This document shows, piece by piece, positions 56,713-63,329 of a stretch of DNA of 63,329 nucleotides. A model generated the notes under the pieces. The model saw nothing but the letters and a program-made list of their open reading frames with translations, did no database searches and had not been told where the DNA came from. Source of the DNA: Treponema sp. (GTDB taxonomy: Bacteria; Spirochaetota; Spirochaetia; Treponematales; Treponemataceae); NCBI GenBank assembly GCA_022510905.1, contig JAFLSN010000014.1, forward strand, positions 1 through 63,329, written 5' to 3'. A program made the translations under genes and the position numbers. Position 1 is the first letter of the stretch; every line of letters begins with the position of its first letter.

Positions 56713-56774
56713 TTGCTGCCGACAATCTATAGGAATACAACGGCTTTGTATGGGCTGCGGAGACCTGCTCCGCA
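56713..56774 (+). promoter_or_regulatory. Promoter and 5'-leader hairpin of the lipocalin-like gene
   Basis: -35 TTGCTG (56713-56718), 17-bp spacer, -10 TACAAC (56736-56741). The leader forms a perfect stem TGCGGAG/CTCCGCA with loop ACCTG (56756-56774) ahead of the ribosome site. Confidence 0.5.
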
Positions 56775-56807
56775 TGCCCTGGCAGTACAGTAGAGGGTGG
56801 CGGGAAT

Positions 56808-57986
56808 ATGGCATCAAAAAAAATAAGCCGCAATGAAAGGTACATGCTCAAACGTGGAGCGCTCAAAAAAAGCGGCTTCGACTGCTGGCGTCTTGTTACC
56901 AACGCTGCCAACCGTGCAACCGGTGAAGAAAAAAGATTTTTTGTTGAATTCTACATCGTAAACCCCGCCCTTTCACCCAAGGAATGTGTACTGGGTTTTA
57001 AAAGCCGCATCACAACCACCGAGGCAGATTTGCACTCCACGCTCGAAGGCTCTCCTGCCACGAGTGCAGCCGGTGCGGAAGTCATGGTGCAGCCTTCGTT
57101 TGTCATGGTCAAGGCCGGCGTGTTTTGTGTTGGCGGAAAACACATTAACCGCTATTTTCCATCAAGTCAACTTGAAAGCGGAAAAAGCGAATTCATAGTA
57201 AAAGTGGGAAGCGGAAACGACATCTGCATTCTGACTGACAGCGGCACCAGCGGTTCCGTGTCGGTGCTGTACCGCGATTTAGACGAACGTCCTGAACTGC
57301 TGTGCAATCCTGGCACCATGAAATGGAACCTCCGCTTTGAAAAACAGGTGGCCTTTGTGCCTGACTACAAGGGAAAGGGCAACCACTGGGCATGTGTGGG
57401 AGCCTGCACGGTTGTAGGCGGCGCAATCATGTTTGACGGACAGGAATACATAGTCAATCCCAAAACTTCATTCGGCTATCTTGAAAAAAAGTGGGGCCGC
57501 AGTTTTGCAAGTCCTTTTTTTCACCTCAACTCGTCAAACCTCATAAGCCTTATTTCAAGAAAACCTCTCGCAAAGTCATGCTTTGCAGTGCAGGGCGTGT
57601 ATGAAAACCGTCTTTCTGTCCTGATTTGCACGGAAGGGCGTCATGTTGAATTCCACGCTGACTCCCACAAGAAATACCAAATCACCTGGGACTGTAGCGA
57701 AATGCCAGAGGACAATGAAGGCGTAAAACTGCACTGGACTGTGAGCGTGCACAACCGCAAAACTGTCGTTGACATCGATGTGTTCTGCCCGACAAACGCC
57801 ATGTTCATTCGGGACTACGAAAGCCCCGAAGGTGGGCGAAAGGTGCTCAAAGTGCTTGGCGGCGGCACAGGCACGGGCGAAATCAGGATATACCATAAAA
57901 TCAAAAAAAATCTTGAGCTTCTTGAACATGCGCGCGTTTCAAACGTGGTGTGCGAGTACGGGAACATTGAGCTTCCTGCTGTATAG
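56808..57986 (+). CDS. Tocopherol-cyclase/AttH-like (lipocalin-type) protein
   Basis: 392 residues, no signal peptide. The opening block (YMLKRGALKKSGFDCWRLV followed by a RFFVEFYIVNP stretch), the central NHWACVGACTVVGGAIMF and the C-terminal tract match the pattern of tocopherol-cyclase-like or AttH-like beta-barrel proteins that bind hydrophobic ligands. Tocopherol synthesis is not expected in a spirochaete, so a lipid-binding or lipid-modifying role is inferred. Assignment rests on overall pattern and is moderate. Ribosome site GGCGGGAA. Confidence 0.6.
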   Translation: MASKKISRNERYMLKRGALKKSGFDCWRLVTNAANRATGEEKRFFVEFYIVNPALSPKECVLGFKSRITTTEADLHSTLEGSPATSAAGAEVMVQPSFVMVKAGVFCVGGKHINRYFPSSQLESGKSEFIVKVGSGNDICILTDSGTSGSVSVLYRDLDERPELLCNPGTMKWNLRFEKQVAFVPDYKGKGNHWACVGACTVVGGAIMFDGQEYIVNPKTSFGYLEKKWGRSFASPFFHLNSSNLISLISRKPLAKSCFAVQGVYENRLSVLICTEGRHVEFHADSHKKYQITWDCSEMPEDNEGVKLHWTVSVHNRKTVVDIDVFCPTNAMFIRDYESPEGGRKVLKVLGGGTGTGEIRIYHKIKKNLELLEHARVSNVVCEYGNIELPAV

Positions 57987-58074
57987 GCCTGCCGGTTCGA
58001 CTGCCATAACCTTGCGAAGACTCAGGGCCTTGTCCAGTTCCGTTTTTGAATAAAACTTCTTTGCTTATAAAAAT

Positions 58075-58103
58075 TTGACGATTTTGGGTTTTCTCCGTAT
58101 CTT
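58075..58103 (+). promoter_or_regulatory. clpB promoter
   Basis: -35 TTGACG (58075-58080), 17-bp spacer, -10 TATCTT (58098-58103). Leader about 115 nt with AAGGAGG six bases before ATG. No CIRCE-type inverted repeat is seen. Confidence 0.65.
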
Positions 58104-58225
58104 AAAAATGAATATGACGTTTGTTTTTTGACCGTGCAAAAGAACGGTGATTCAAAAAACGGAAAACGCGCCACCCGTGCGCAAGGGGCAAAATTGTACC
58201 CGGCACCCATTCAAGGAGGCTGTCC

Positions 58226-60928
58226 ATGACATACGACAATATGACTTTAAAAACCCAAGATGCCTTGCAGTCAGCCAGCTCGCTGGCACAGCAGAACGAC
58301 CACAGCGAAATCGGATGCGAGCACCTTCTGCATGCGCTGCTGTCGCAGAAAGATGGCATCGTTCCACCGCTCGTGGAGCGCATAGGAGTTTCTGTCCAGA
58401 CGCTGCTTGGAGAGCTTGACGCCCTGCTTGCCTCGTATCCGCAGGTAAAAGGAGCCACGCAAACGGCTCTCTCGTCCGAGGCGCAGAAAGTGCTTGCAAA
58501 AGCAGAAAAAGAAATGTCCGCGCTAAAAGACCAGTACCTAAGCACAGAGCATCTTTTGCTTGCCATGACCGAATCTGACGGCAAAACCGGCGACCTTCTC
58601 AGAAAGCACGGCTGCACAAAAAACACAGCGCTGGAAGCCCTGCGCTCTGTCCGTGGAAACCAGACTGTGGACACGAACGACCCCGAAGGCAAAATGCGGG
58701 CGCTGGAAAAATACTGCATAGACCTTACAGCACGTGCCAGACAAGACAAGATTGACCCGGTGATTGGCCGCGATGAGGAAATCCGCCGCGTAATGCAGGT
58801 GATAAGCCGCCGCACAAAAAACAACCCGGTTCTGATCGGCGAGCCGGGCGTAGGAAAAACCGCCATCGTAGAAGGACTTGCACGCCGCATTGCCGCCGAT
58901 GATGTGCCCGAAAGTCTCAAAAACAAGCGTCTCCTTGCGCTTGACATGGGCCAGCTTGTCGCGGGCGCAAAGTTCCGAGGAGAATTTGAAGAACGCCTGA
59001 AGGCCGTCATCACGGAAGTTGTAAAATCTGAAGGACAGATAATACTCTTTATAGACGAGCTTCATACCATTGTTGGCGCTGGCGCGGCAGAAGGCAGCAT
59101 GGATGCGTCAAACCTTTTAAAGCCAGCCCTTGCGCGTGGAGACCTGCGGGTAATCGGTGCCACAACGCTAAACGAGTATCGCAAGTATATCGAAAAAGAC
59201 GCTGCGCTCGAACGGAGGTTCCAGCAAGTTTACTGCGCGGAGCCGAGTGTTGAAGACACCATCGCAATCCTGCGTGGACTGCGTGACAAGTATGAAATTC
59301 ACCACGGCGTAAAAATAAACGATGAAGCCCTTGTTGCCGCCGCCACTTTATCAAACCGCTACATCACAAGCAGATTTTTGCCAGACAAGGCAATAGACCT
59401 GGTAGACGAAGCCGCGAGCAGAATCAAGATGGAAATAGAGAGCCAGCCCGTGGAGCTGGACAAACTTGAGCGCAAAATCCTCCAACTTGCGATAGAAAAA
59501 CAGTCGCTTTCAAAAGAAGACGATGAGGCCAGCAAAGAGCGACTTGCCAAGCTGGAAAAAGAGCTTGCCGAAGTAACGAGCGAGCGTGACGCGATGAAGC
59601 TGCAGTGGCAGAACGAAAAGAACGCCATAGAGGGCGGCCGCAAAATCAAGGAGGATTTGGAAAAAGCCCGTTTCAACATGGAAAAATATACCCGCGACGG
59701 AAACCTGGAAAAAGCGGCAGAGCTCAAGTACAGTGTGATTCCCCAGCTTGAAAAGAAAATCGCGGAGATGGGAAAGGGCGAGGCTGCCGGGACATCGAGC
59801 CTGCCTGCGGGATCTTTGGAAAACGCAAGTGGCGATGCGGATCCTTCTCCCAAAGACAAAAACTTGCAGACCACTGTTGGCCTTGAAAACCGCGAGAGCC
59901 TGCTGCGACAGGAAGTAACGGAGGAAGACATTGCCCGCATCGTAAGCAACTGGACCGGAATCCCCGTGGCCAAAATGCTCACAGGCGAAAAGCAAAAGTA
60001 TTTGCAGCTGGAAAGCGTCCTTCACAAGCGTGTAATCGGGCAAGATGCTGCGGTGCAAGTTGTAAGTGACGCAATCCGCCGAAACCGCGCGGGCCTTAGC
60101 GACCCCAACCGTCCGCTGGGAAGCTTTATGTTCATCGGGCCCACTGGCGTTGGAAAAACGGAGCTCGCAAAAACACTCGCAGACTTTCTGTTCAACGATG
60201 AAAAAGCCCTTACCCGTATAGACATGAGCGAATACATGGAAAAATTCAGCGTAACACGACTTATCGGCGCACCTCCGGGATATGTTGGGTACGATGAAGG
60301 CGGACAGCTGACGGAAGCCGTGCGACGCAGGCCATACAGCGTGGTGCTATTTGACGAGGTGGAAAAAGCCCATCCGGACGTGTTCAATGTGCTATTGCAG
60401 GTACTTGACGACGGAAGGCTCACCGACGGGCAAGGGCGTGTGGTGGACTTTAAAAACACCATCATCATAATGACGAGCAACCTGGGAAGCGACATGATTC
60501 TGGAAGCAAGCGCTTCTGGACTTTCAGCAGGCTCAACTTCCACGGCAAACGATGCTGTAAAAGAAAAACTGGACGCACTCCTGAAGCAGACGTTCCGTCC
60601 TGAGTTCTTGAACCGCATTGACGAAATCGTGATGTTCAACCAGCTCGGGCGTGAGCACATAAAGGACATCGTAAGGATACAGCTTGAACGTGTGACGCAA
60701 CTGCTTGCAGACCGCCGCATAACGCTGACGTTCGATGACAGCGCGCTGGACTTTATAGCCGATGCGGGCTATGACCCCGAGTTTGGCGCGCGCCCGATAA
60801 AGCGGGCAATCCAGACACACGTTGAAAATCCGCTTGCAAGAGAAGTGCTCGCAGGTAATTTCACGGAAGGAGATACTGTCACCTGTACCGCAGCCGATGC
60901 AGGCAGCCTTTCGTTCATAAAAAAATAA
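58226..60928 (+). CDS. clpB: ATP-dependent disaggregase ClpB
   Basis: 900-residue Hsp100 hexamer that rescues aggregates with DnaK. Two Clp N repeats (1-145), AAA1 with Walker A GEPGVGKT (about 205), a middle coiled-coil domain (about 400-530), and AAA2 with GPTGVGKT (about 638), ending with a ClpB D2-small domain. It is about 40 residues longer than E. coli ClpB because of an insert after the coiled coil (Ala/Ser/Gly/Asp-rich, [17 protein letters not shown], about 513-550). Own promoter and terminator. Confidence 0.95.
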   Translation: MTYDNMTLKTQDALQSASSLAQQNDHSEIGCEHLLHALLSQKDGIVPPLVERIGVSVQTLLGELDALLASYPQVKGATQTALSSEAQKVLAKAEKEMSALKDQYLSTEHLLLAMTESDGKTGDLLRKHGCTKNTALEALRSVRGNQTVDTNDPEGKMRALEKYCIDLTARARQDKIDPVIGRDEEIRRVMQVISRRTKNNPVLIGEPGVGKTAIVEGLARRIAADDVPESLKNKRLLALDMGQLVAGAKFRGEFEERLKAVITEVVKSEGQIILFIDELHTIVGAGAAEGSMDASNLLKPALARGDLRVIGATTLNEYRKYIEKDAALERRFQQVYCAEPSVEDTIAILRGLRDKYEIHHGVKINDEALVAAATLSNRYITSRFLPDKAIDLVDEAASRIKMEIESQPVELDKLERKILQLAIEKQSLSKEDDEASKERLAKLEKELAEVTSERDAMKLQWQNEKNAIEGGRKIKEDLEKARFNMEKYTRDGNLEKAAELKYSVIPQLEKKIAEMGKGEAAGTSSLPAGSLENASGDADPSPKDKNLQTTVGLENRESLLRQEVTEEDIARIVSNWTGIPVAKMLTGEKQKYLQLESVLHKRVIGQDAAVQVVSDAIRRNRAGLSDPNRPLGSFMFIGPTGVGKTELAKTLADFLFNDEKALTRIDMSEYMEKFSVTRLIGAPPGYVGYDEGGQLTEAVRRRPYSVVLFDEVEKAHPDVFNVLLQVLDDGRLTDGQGRVVDFKNTIIIMTSNLGSDMILEASASGLSAGSTSTANDAVKEKLDALLKQTFRPEFLNRIDEIVMFNQLGREHIKDIVRIQLERVTQLLADRRITLTFDDSALDFIADAGYDPEFGARPIKRAIQTHVENPLAREVLAGNFTEGDTVTCTAADAGSLSFIKK

Positions 60929-60936
60929 CCACAATG

Positions 60937-60977
60937 CCCGACGGTTAAAAACACCAGTTCAGCCGTCGGGGAGTTTT
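60937..60977 (+). terminator. clpB terminator
   Basis: Stem CCCGACGG/CCGTCGGG (60937-60944 and 60963-60970) followed by GAGTTTT, starting 9 nt after the stop codon. Confidence 0.75.
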
Positions 60978-61242
60978 AAAACAAAATCAACACACCCCAA
61001 CGCAAAAGCAAGGCGTAACTCCGTGAAGCGACATTCGCTCCTTGAGGCGGGATATGATTTTCTGAAATTTGATAACTGAGTAGTGATAAAGAAATCTTTA
61101 GCCTTCGCCGGGTGTGTTGTTCTTGCAATGTATCGCACCCAAGGGTACATACCCTTCATTTCGCCACTCCTTGCAGCACAGCTTCAAGCGAGGGGCTGGT
61201 TTCGCAGAAACACGGTATGTACCCTTTCCGCACGAATCAGTT
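60975..61242 (+). repeat. Dispersed hairpin repeat, copy 10 (long form, best preserved)
   Basis: Order of blocks: AAAATCAACACACCCCAACG; GATATGATTTTCTGAAATTT; CTTTAGCCTTCGCCGGGTGT; GTATCGCACCCAAGGGTAC; GGTTTCGCAGAAACACGG; CTTTCCGCACGAATC. The hairpin arm is GTTTC/GAAAC here and GCTTC/GAAGC in other copies, a compensatory change. It begins at the clpB terminator and ends inside a truncated GNAT gene. Confidence 0.75.
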
Positions 61243-61367
61243 TTGAGACGCGAGCACCCGACGCCCACGCTTCCCCCGGGAATATCCGCCACCGTCCGCC
61301 GCACAAGGGCAAGCACCGCCTCCGCGTCGTCCGCCCGCGCGGGCCTGCACCGGGCTGTCTGCTCCAT
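61243..61367 (-). pseudogene. Truncated GNAT acetyltransferase gene
   Basis: ATG 61367, 17 nt after the nucleotidyltransferase stop, reads CRPARADDAEAVLALVRRTV, the first strand and helix of a GNAT fold. About 10 residues later the frame runs straight into dispersed repeat copy 10, and the acetyl-CoA-binding core is absent. About 40 of an expected 150 residues remain. Confidence 0.6.
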
Positions 61368-61383
61368 GAACAACCTTCCGTTT

Positions 61384-62058
61384 TTACAAGTCTTTTTGCA
61401 GCCACCGCGATGCCCACGCAAGCAGAGCCTCAGAAAGCCGCGCGAAATCATCGTCAGCGATGCCGTTTCCGCGCAGACGCAGGAACTCCTCCGCGACCGC
61501 CGCGTCATCGGGAGGAAGAAGCGCGGGAAGGCACTCAATCTTCCGCTCGAACACGTCGCTTTGCAGGTACGTGGCCGCCCGAAGCGTGAACGCCGCCTGC
61601 TTGTAGAGCGACTTCAGAATGTCCGCGCTTTTTTCGTGGAGGATGTTGTGGACGCACCCGTGATAGACCGCGCCCGCCCCGCTTCTCACCGCTCGCCGAA
61701 CATCGTCCCGCGCAATGCCCTGCAAAAGATGCTCAAGCGAGCCGATGAGCGCAACGGTATCGAGGCAGAACTGGAACAGCTCCGACTTTTCCCACGCCTC
61801 GATTTCCGCCCTGCCCGAAACGAATCCGCACACGCGCTCCCGCTCAGGAAGCGTCCCAAGAAGCGCGTCGTAGTCCGCCAAATCCTGCGCGGAAAGCGCG
61901 TCCAGAATCAGCACCGTGTCGATGTCGCTCGCGTCAGTCGCCTCGCCGCGAGCGCGGCTTCCCTGCAAGCCGAGGAACCACACCCGCTCCCCGAACGCAC
62001 GCCGCACCGCGTCCGCGTAGCCGCGCATCCATGAGCCGATGTCGAAGTTTGTTCGCAT
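61384..62058 (-). CDS. Nucleotidyltransferase-domain protein with helical C-terminus
   Basis: 224 residues. Minimal nucleotidyltransferase motif GSRARGEATDASDID (33-47, with the two metal-binding Asp). The C-terminal about 120 residues are helical, of HEPN or KNTase-C type (HNILHEKSADILKSLYKQA). Relatives are either aminoglycoside-type adenylyltransferases or fused MNT/HEPN toxin-antitoxin modules; the sequence does not decide. ATG 62058 with GGAG at 6 nt and a TATACT box about 25 nt upstream. Followed by the truncated GNAT gene. Base composition is similar to neighbours. Confidence 0.75.
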   Translation of the reverse strand: MRTNFDIGSWMRGYADAVRRAFGERVWFLGLQGSRARGEATDASDIDTVLILDALSAQDLADYDALLGTLPERERVCGFVSGRAEIEAWEKSELFQFCLDTVALIGSLEHLLQGIARDDVRRAVRSGAGAVYHGCVHNILHEKSADILKSLYKQAAFTLRAATYLQSDVFERKIECLPALLPPDDAAVAEEFLRLRGNGIADDDFARLSEALLAWASRWLQKDL

Positions 62059-62301
62059 AGATTTCTCCTTCGCGCAAGTATATCACAAAACGAGGGGCAA
62101 TCCTACGGGCTTAGCCCCCTCCGTCCGCACTTCAGCAAAATTGTCCGCTTCCGACACAAGCGCGTATGAGGTCGTCTATCCAGCGCATTCATTCCAGAAG
62201 CTAGTCATGTTGCGCCGCCAGGTCTTTCCAGCGAACGATGCGTTCATAACTGGAAAAACGGTTACAGAGAATCCGCATCTTGTTCAGCGTCTCTTGCAGG
62301 C

Positions 62302-62460
62302 TTTTTATGCTTCTTGAGCGCATGGGGCAAGAGCCACGTCAACGGAATCGAGAATTTCTGGTCGTTCGCCAAGAGATGGCTGGCGAAGCACAGCGGTTGC
62401 AGCTCCGCCGCGTTCGGACTACACCTGAAGGAATGCACACTCGCAACGAAGTTTCAAGCG
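62302..62460 (+). pseudogene. IS1595 (ISXO2-like) transposase remnant
   Basis: One frame gives FLSAWGKSHVNGIENFWSFA, KRWLAKHSG and GLHLKEC, which is the conserved C-terminal block of IS1595/ISXO2-type DDE transposases (HVNGIE...WSxAKRRL...FYLHLKEC). The rest of the transposase is missing or scrambled, and no inverted repeats are evident. Upstream 62059-62301 has no gene. Confidence 0.7.
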
Positions 62461-62611
62461 GCGGCACTACAACCACAGACGAGAGGACTTGTTTCCGCCC
62501 ACCAGGAAGCTGTACAGGAAGACTTATCTTGTTTAGGGAATGCTGATTTTAACTACTCAAGAGACAAGTTGCCATGGGCATGGCTGCCAGGTTTGCCGCT
62601 ACCGTATAGTA

Positions 62612-62620
62612 CCCCCCCCC
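62612..62620 (+). repeat. Third poly-C9 tract
   Basis: Nine C preceded by TATAGTA and followed by GCTCTATG, resembling the context of the array-3 tract (TTTA-C10-GCTTATG). It lies between the transposase remnant and the XRE gene. An ORF from ATG 62540 (RYRIVPPPALC) crosses it, but there is no array and no clear downstream partner. Confidence 0.6.
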
Positions 62621-62689
62621 GCTCTATGCGCGCCCCTCTCAAGTTTGGTAGCCATGGGACGGGCAATGCGTGCGGTGCACCATGGGAAG

Positions 62690-63007
62690 CTACTCCAGCG
62701 CGTCAAGCATCTCCTTCACATATTCGCAGTACCGCTGGCGGATGACGCGCTTCAAGTCCGTCTGCACGTTGTCGTTCACCGCCAGCGAGGAGGCTACCGG
62801 CATGAAAAAATGGTAGATGTCGGTCTCAAGCGCGTCAGAAATCTGCTGCAAGGTGTTCTCGCTCGGCCATGCGTGGCAGGTCTCGATGCTTTTTATCATC
62901 GCCTCTGAAATGTCCGCTTTCTCCGCCAACGCGAACTGAGTGAAGCGCTTTTCTTTGCGGATTTTCTTTATGTTCTCGGCAAGGCGCGACTGAATTTCAT
63001 TTGGCAT
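62690..63007 (-). CDS. XRE-family transcriptional regulator
   Basis: 105 residues from ATG 63007 (MPNEIQSRL). Helix-turn-helix (about 8-62): LAENIKKIRKEKRFTQFAL and ISEAMIKSIE, then a short helical tail. Cro/C1-type DNA binding is clear; targets unknown. It lies between mobile-element debris and a GtrA-like gene, in an accessory-looking end of the window. The longer in-frame start at 63091 adds a hydrophobic stretch and is unlikely. Confidence 0.85.
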   Translation of the reverse strand: MPNEIQSRLAENIKKIRKEKRFTQFALAEKADISEAMIKSIETCHAWPSENTLQQISDALETDIYHFFMPVASSLAVNDNVQTDLKRVIRQRYCEYVKEMLDALE

Positions 63008-63133
63008 ACAGGATGATTTTGCCCAAAATCGCCTTGAAACTACAGTTACTATGCATATTTTAAAATAAAAAAAGATAGCCATACTATACAATTATCGCTA
63101 ATTTTATTATACTTTTACATATTTAAGTTATCA

Positions 63134-63329
63134 ATGCTAGACTTTCAAATGAGGAACAAGATTCTTGACCAGAAACTGATTCGATTCCTTCTCGTGGGCA
63201 CAGCGAACACCATCGTAGGCGCGGGGCTGATGTTCGTGCTCTACAACGCGCTCGGCGTGTCGTACTGGCTTGCGTCCGCGTGCAATTACGTCGCGGGCGG
63301 GATTCTGAGCTTCTTTCTGAACAAGTTCT
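63134..63329 (+). CDS. GtrA-like membrane protein (partial, runs off the window)
   Basis: First 65 codons from ATG 63134: a short N-terminus, then LIRFLLVGTANTIVGAGLMF and ACNYVAGGILSFFLNKF, the first two membrane helices and the FxxNKxxxF signature of the GtrA family, which helps move lipid-linked sugars across the membrane. No ribosome site is obvious. The gene continues beyond position 63329. Confidence 0.85.
   Translation, partial: MLDFQMRNKILDQKLIRFLLVGTANTIVGAGLMFVLYNALGVSYWLASACNYVAGGILSFFLNKF

Noticed and set aside
24720..61242. Recurring short peptides such as LQKHGMYPF and AEARYVPFPHES in many small ORFs
   Set aside because: They come from translating the dispersed repeat in different frames. 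No ribosome sites, and the frames are not conserved in length.
62540..62908. Plus-strand ORF of 122 codons antisense to the XRE gene
   Set aside because: Its second half is the complement of a well-supported regulator, and it lacks a ribosome site; kept only as a possible decayed switch head.

Overview
The window comes from a GC-rich spirochaete, almost certainly a Treponema. The 16S gene has a spirochaete-type V3-V4 region, and the proteins include a spirochaete FliG paralogue, an HTH-EIIA (PtsN-like) fusion, BspA-type leucine-rich-repeat surface proteins and spirochaete-style lipoproteins. The presence of lysC, dapB, trpA and ribD argues for a free-living or gut/rumen species rather than T. 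pallidum; a rumen species such as T. saccharophilum is a guess. Most -35/-10 pairs I found have exactly 17 bp spacing, and many sit so close to the ATG that the mRNA must be leaderless.

Layout. 1-5.2 kb: an rRNA operon on the minus strand (16S, tRNA-Ile, 23S, 5S) with its promoter. 5.7-9.3 kb: xseA-xseB-mutL. 9.4-16.7 kb: two tandem secreted LRR paralogues flanked by two 41-bp tandem-repeat arrays. 16.9-26.9 kb: a small antitoxin-like gene, an HdeD-like protein, a sugar ABC ATPase, pdp-recJ, an M23 peptidase and trmB-ligA. 27-36.6 kb: a lipoprotein, hypotheticals, a pseudouridine synthase, a transglutaminase-like protein, an HTH-EIIA regulator, a beta-propeller, a degenerate M23 protein and mnmA. 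37-40.6 kb: a LamG-like lipoprotein, a DUF6261 gene and a third (42-bp) repeat array. 40.8-45.3 kb: two phosphohexomutases and a DnaQ-like exonuclease. 45.3-50.8 kb: a LysM/LytM protein, lysC-dapB and trpA-ribD. 51.3-58 kb: a broken lipoprotein, a fliG paralogue, an M16 protease and a lipocalin-like protein. 58.2-60.9 kb: clpB. 61-63.3 kb: an accessory tail with a truncated acetyltransferase, a nucleotidyltransferase, a transposase remnant, an XRE regulator and the start of a GtrA-like gene.

Main discovery candidate: two loci share one unusual design. A leaderless ORF starts 6-7 nt after a -10 box. It carries a poly-C tract early in its coding sequence (TTA followed by 9 or 10 C), then reads through about 1 kb of 41- or 42-bp repeats, and stops exactly at the start codon of a downstream gene. 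At 39190-40530 the tract is C10 and the frame is open; its stop is 2 nt before a DUF6261 gene. At 15444-16696 the tract is C9 and the frame closes after 25 codons; with C10 it would be open to a stop that overlaps (ATGA) the start of the LRR gene. This looks like a slipped-strand ON/OFF switch whose translated repeat leader controls the next gene.

The window also holds at least ten copies of a dispersed intergenic repeat with a covarying hairpin. One copy truncates a GNAT gene and one abuts a decayed Ig-like gene. Two copies lie next to, or overlap, promoters of neighbouring genes.
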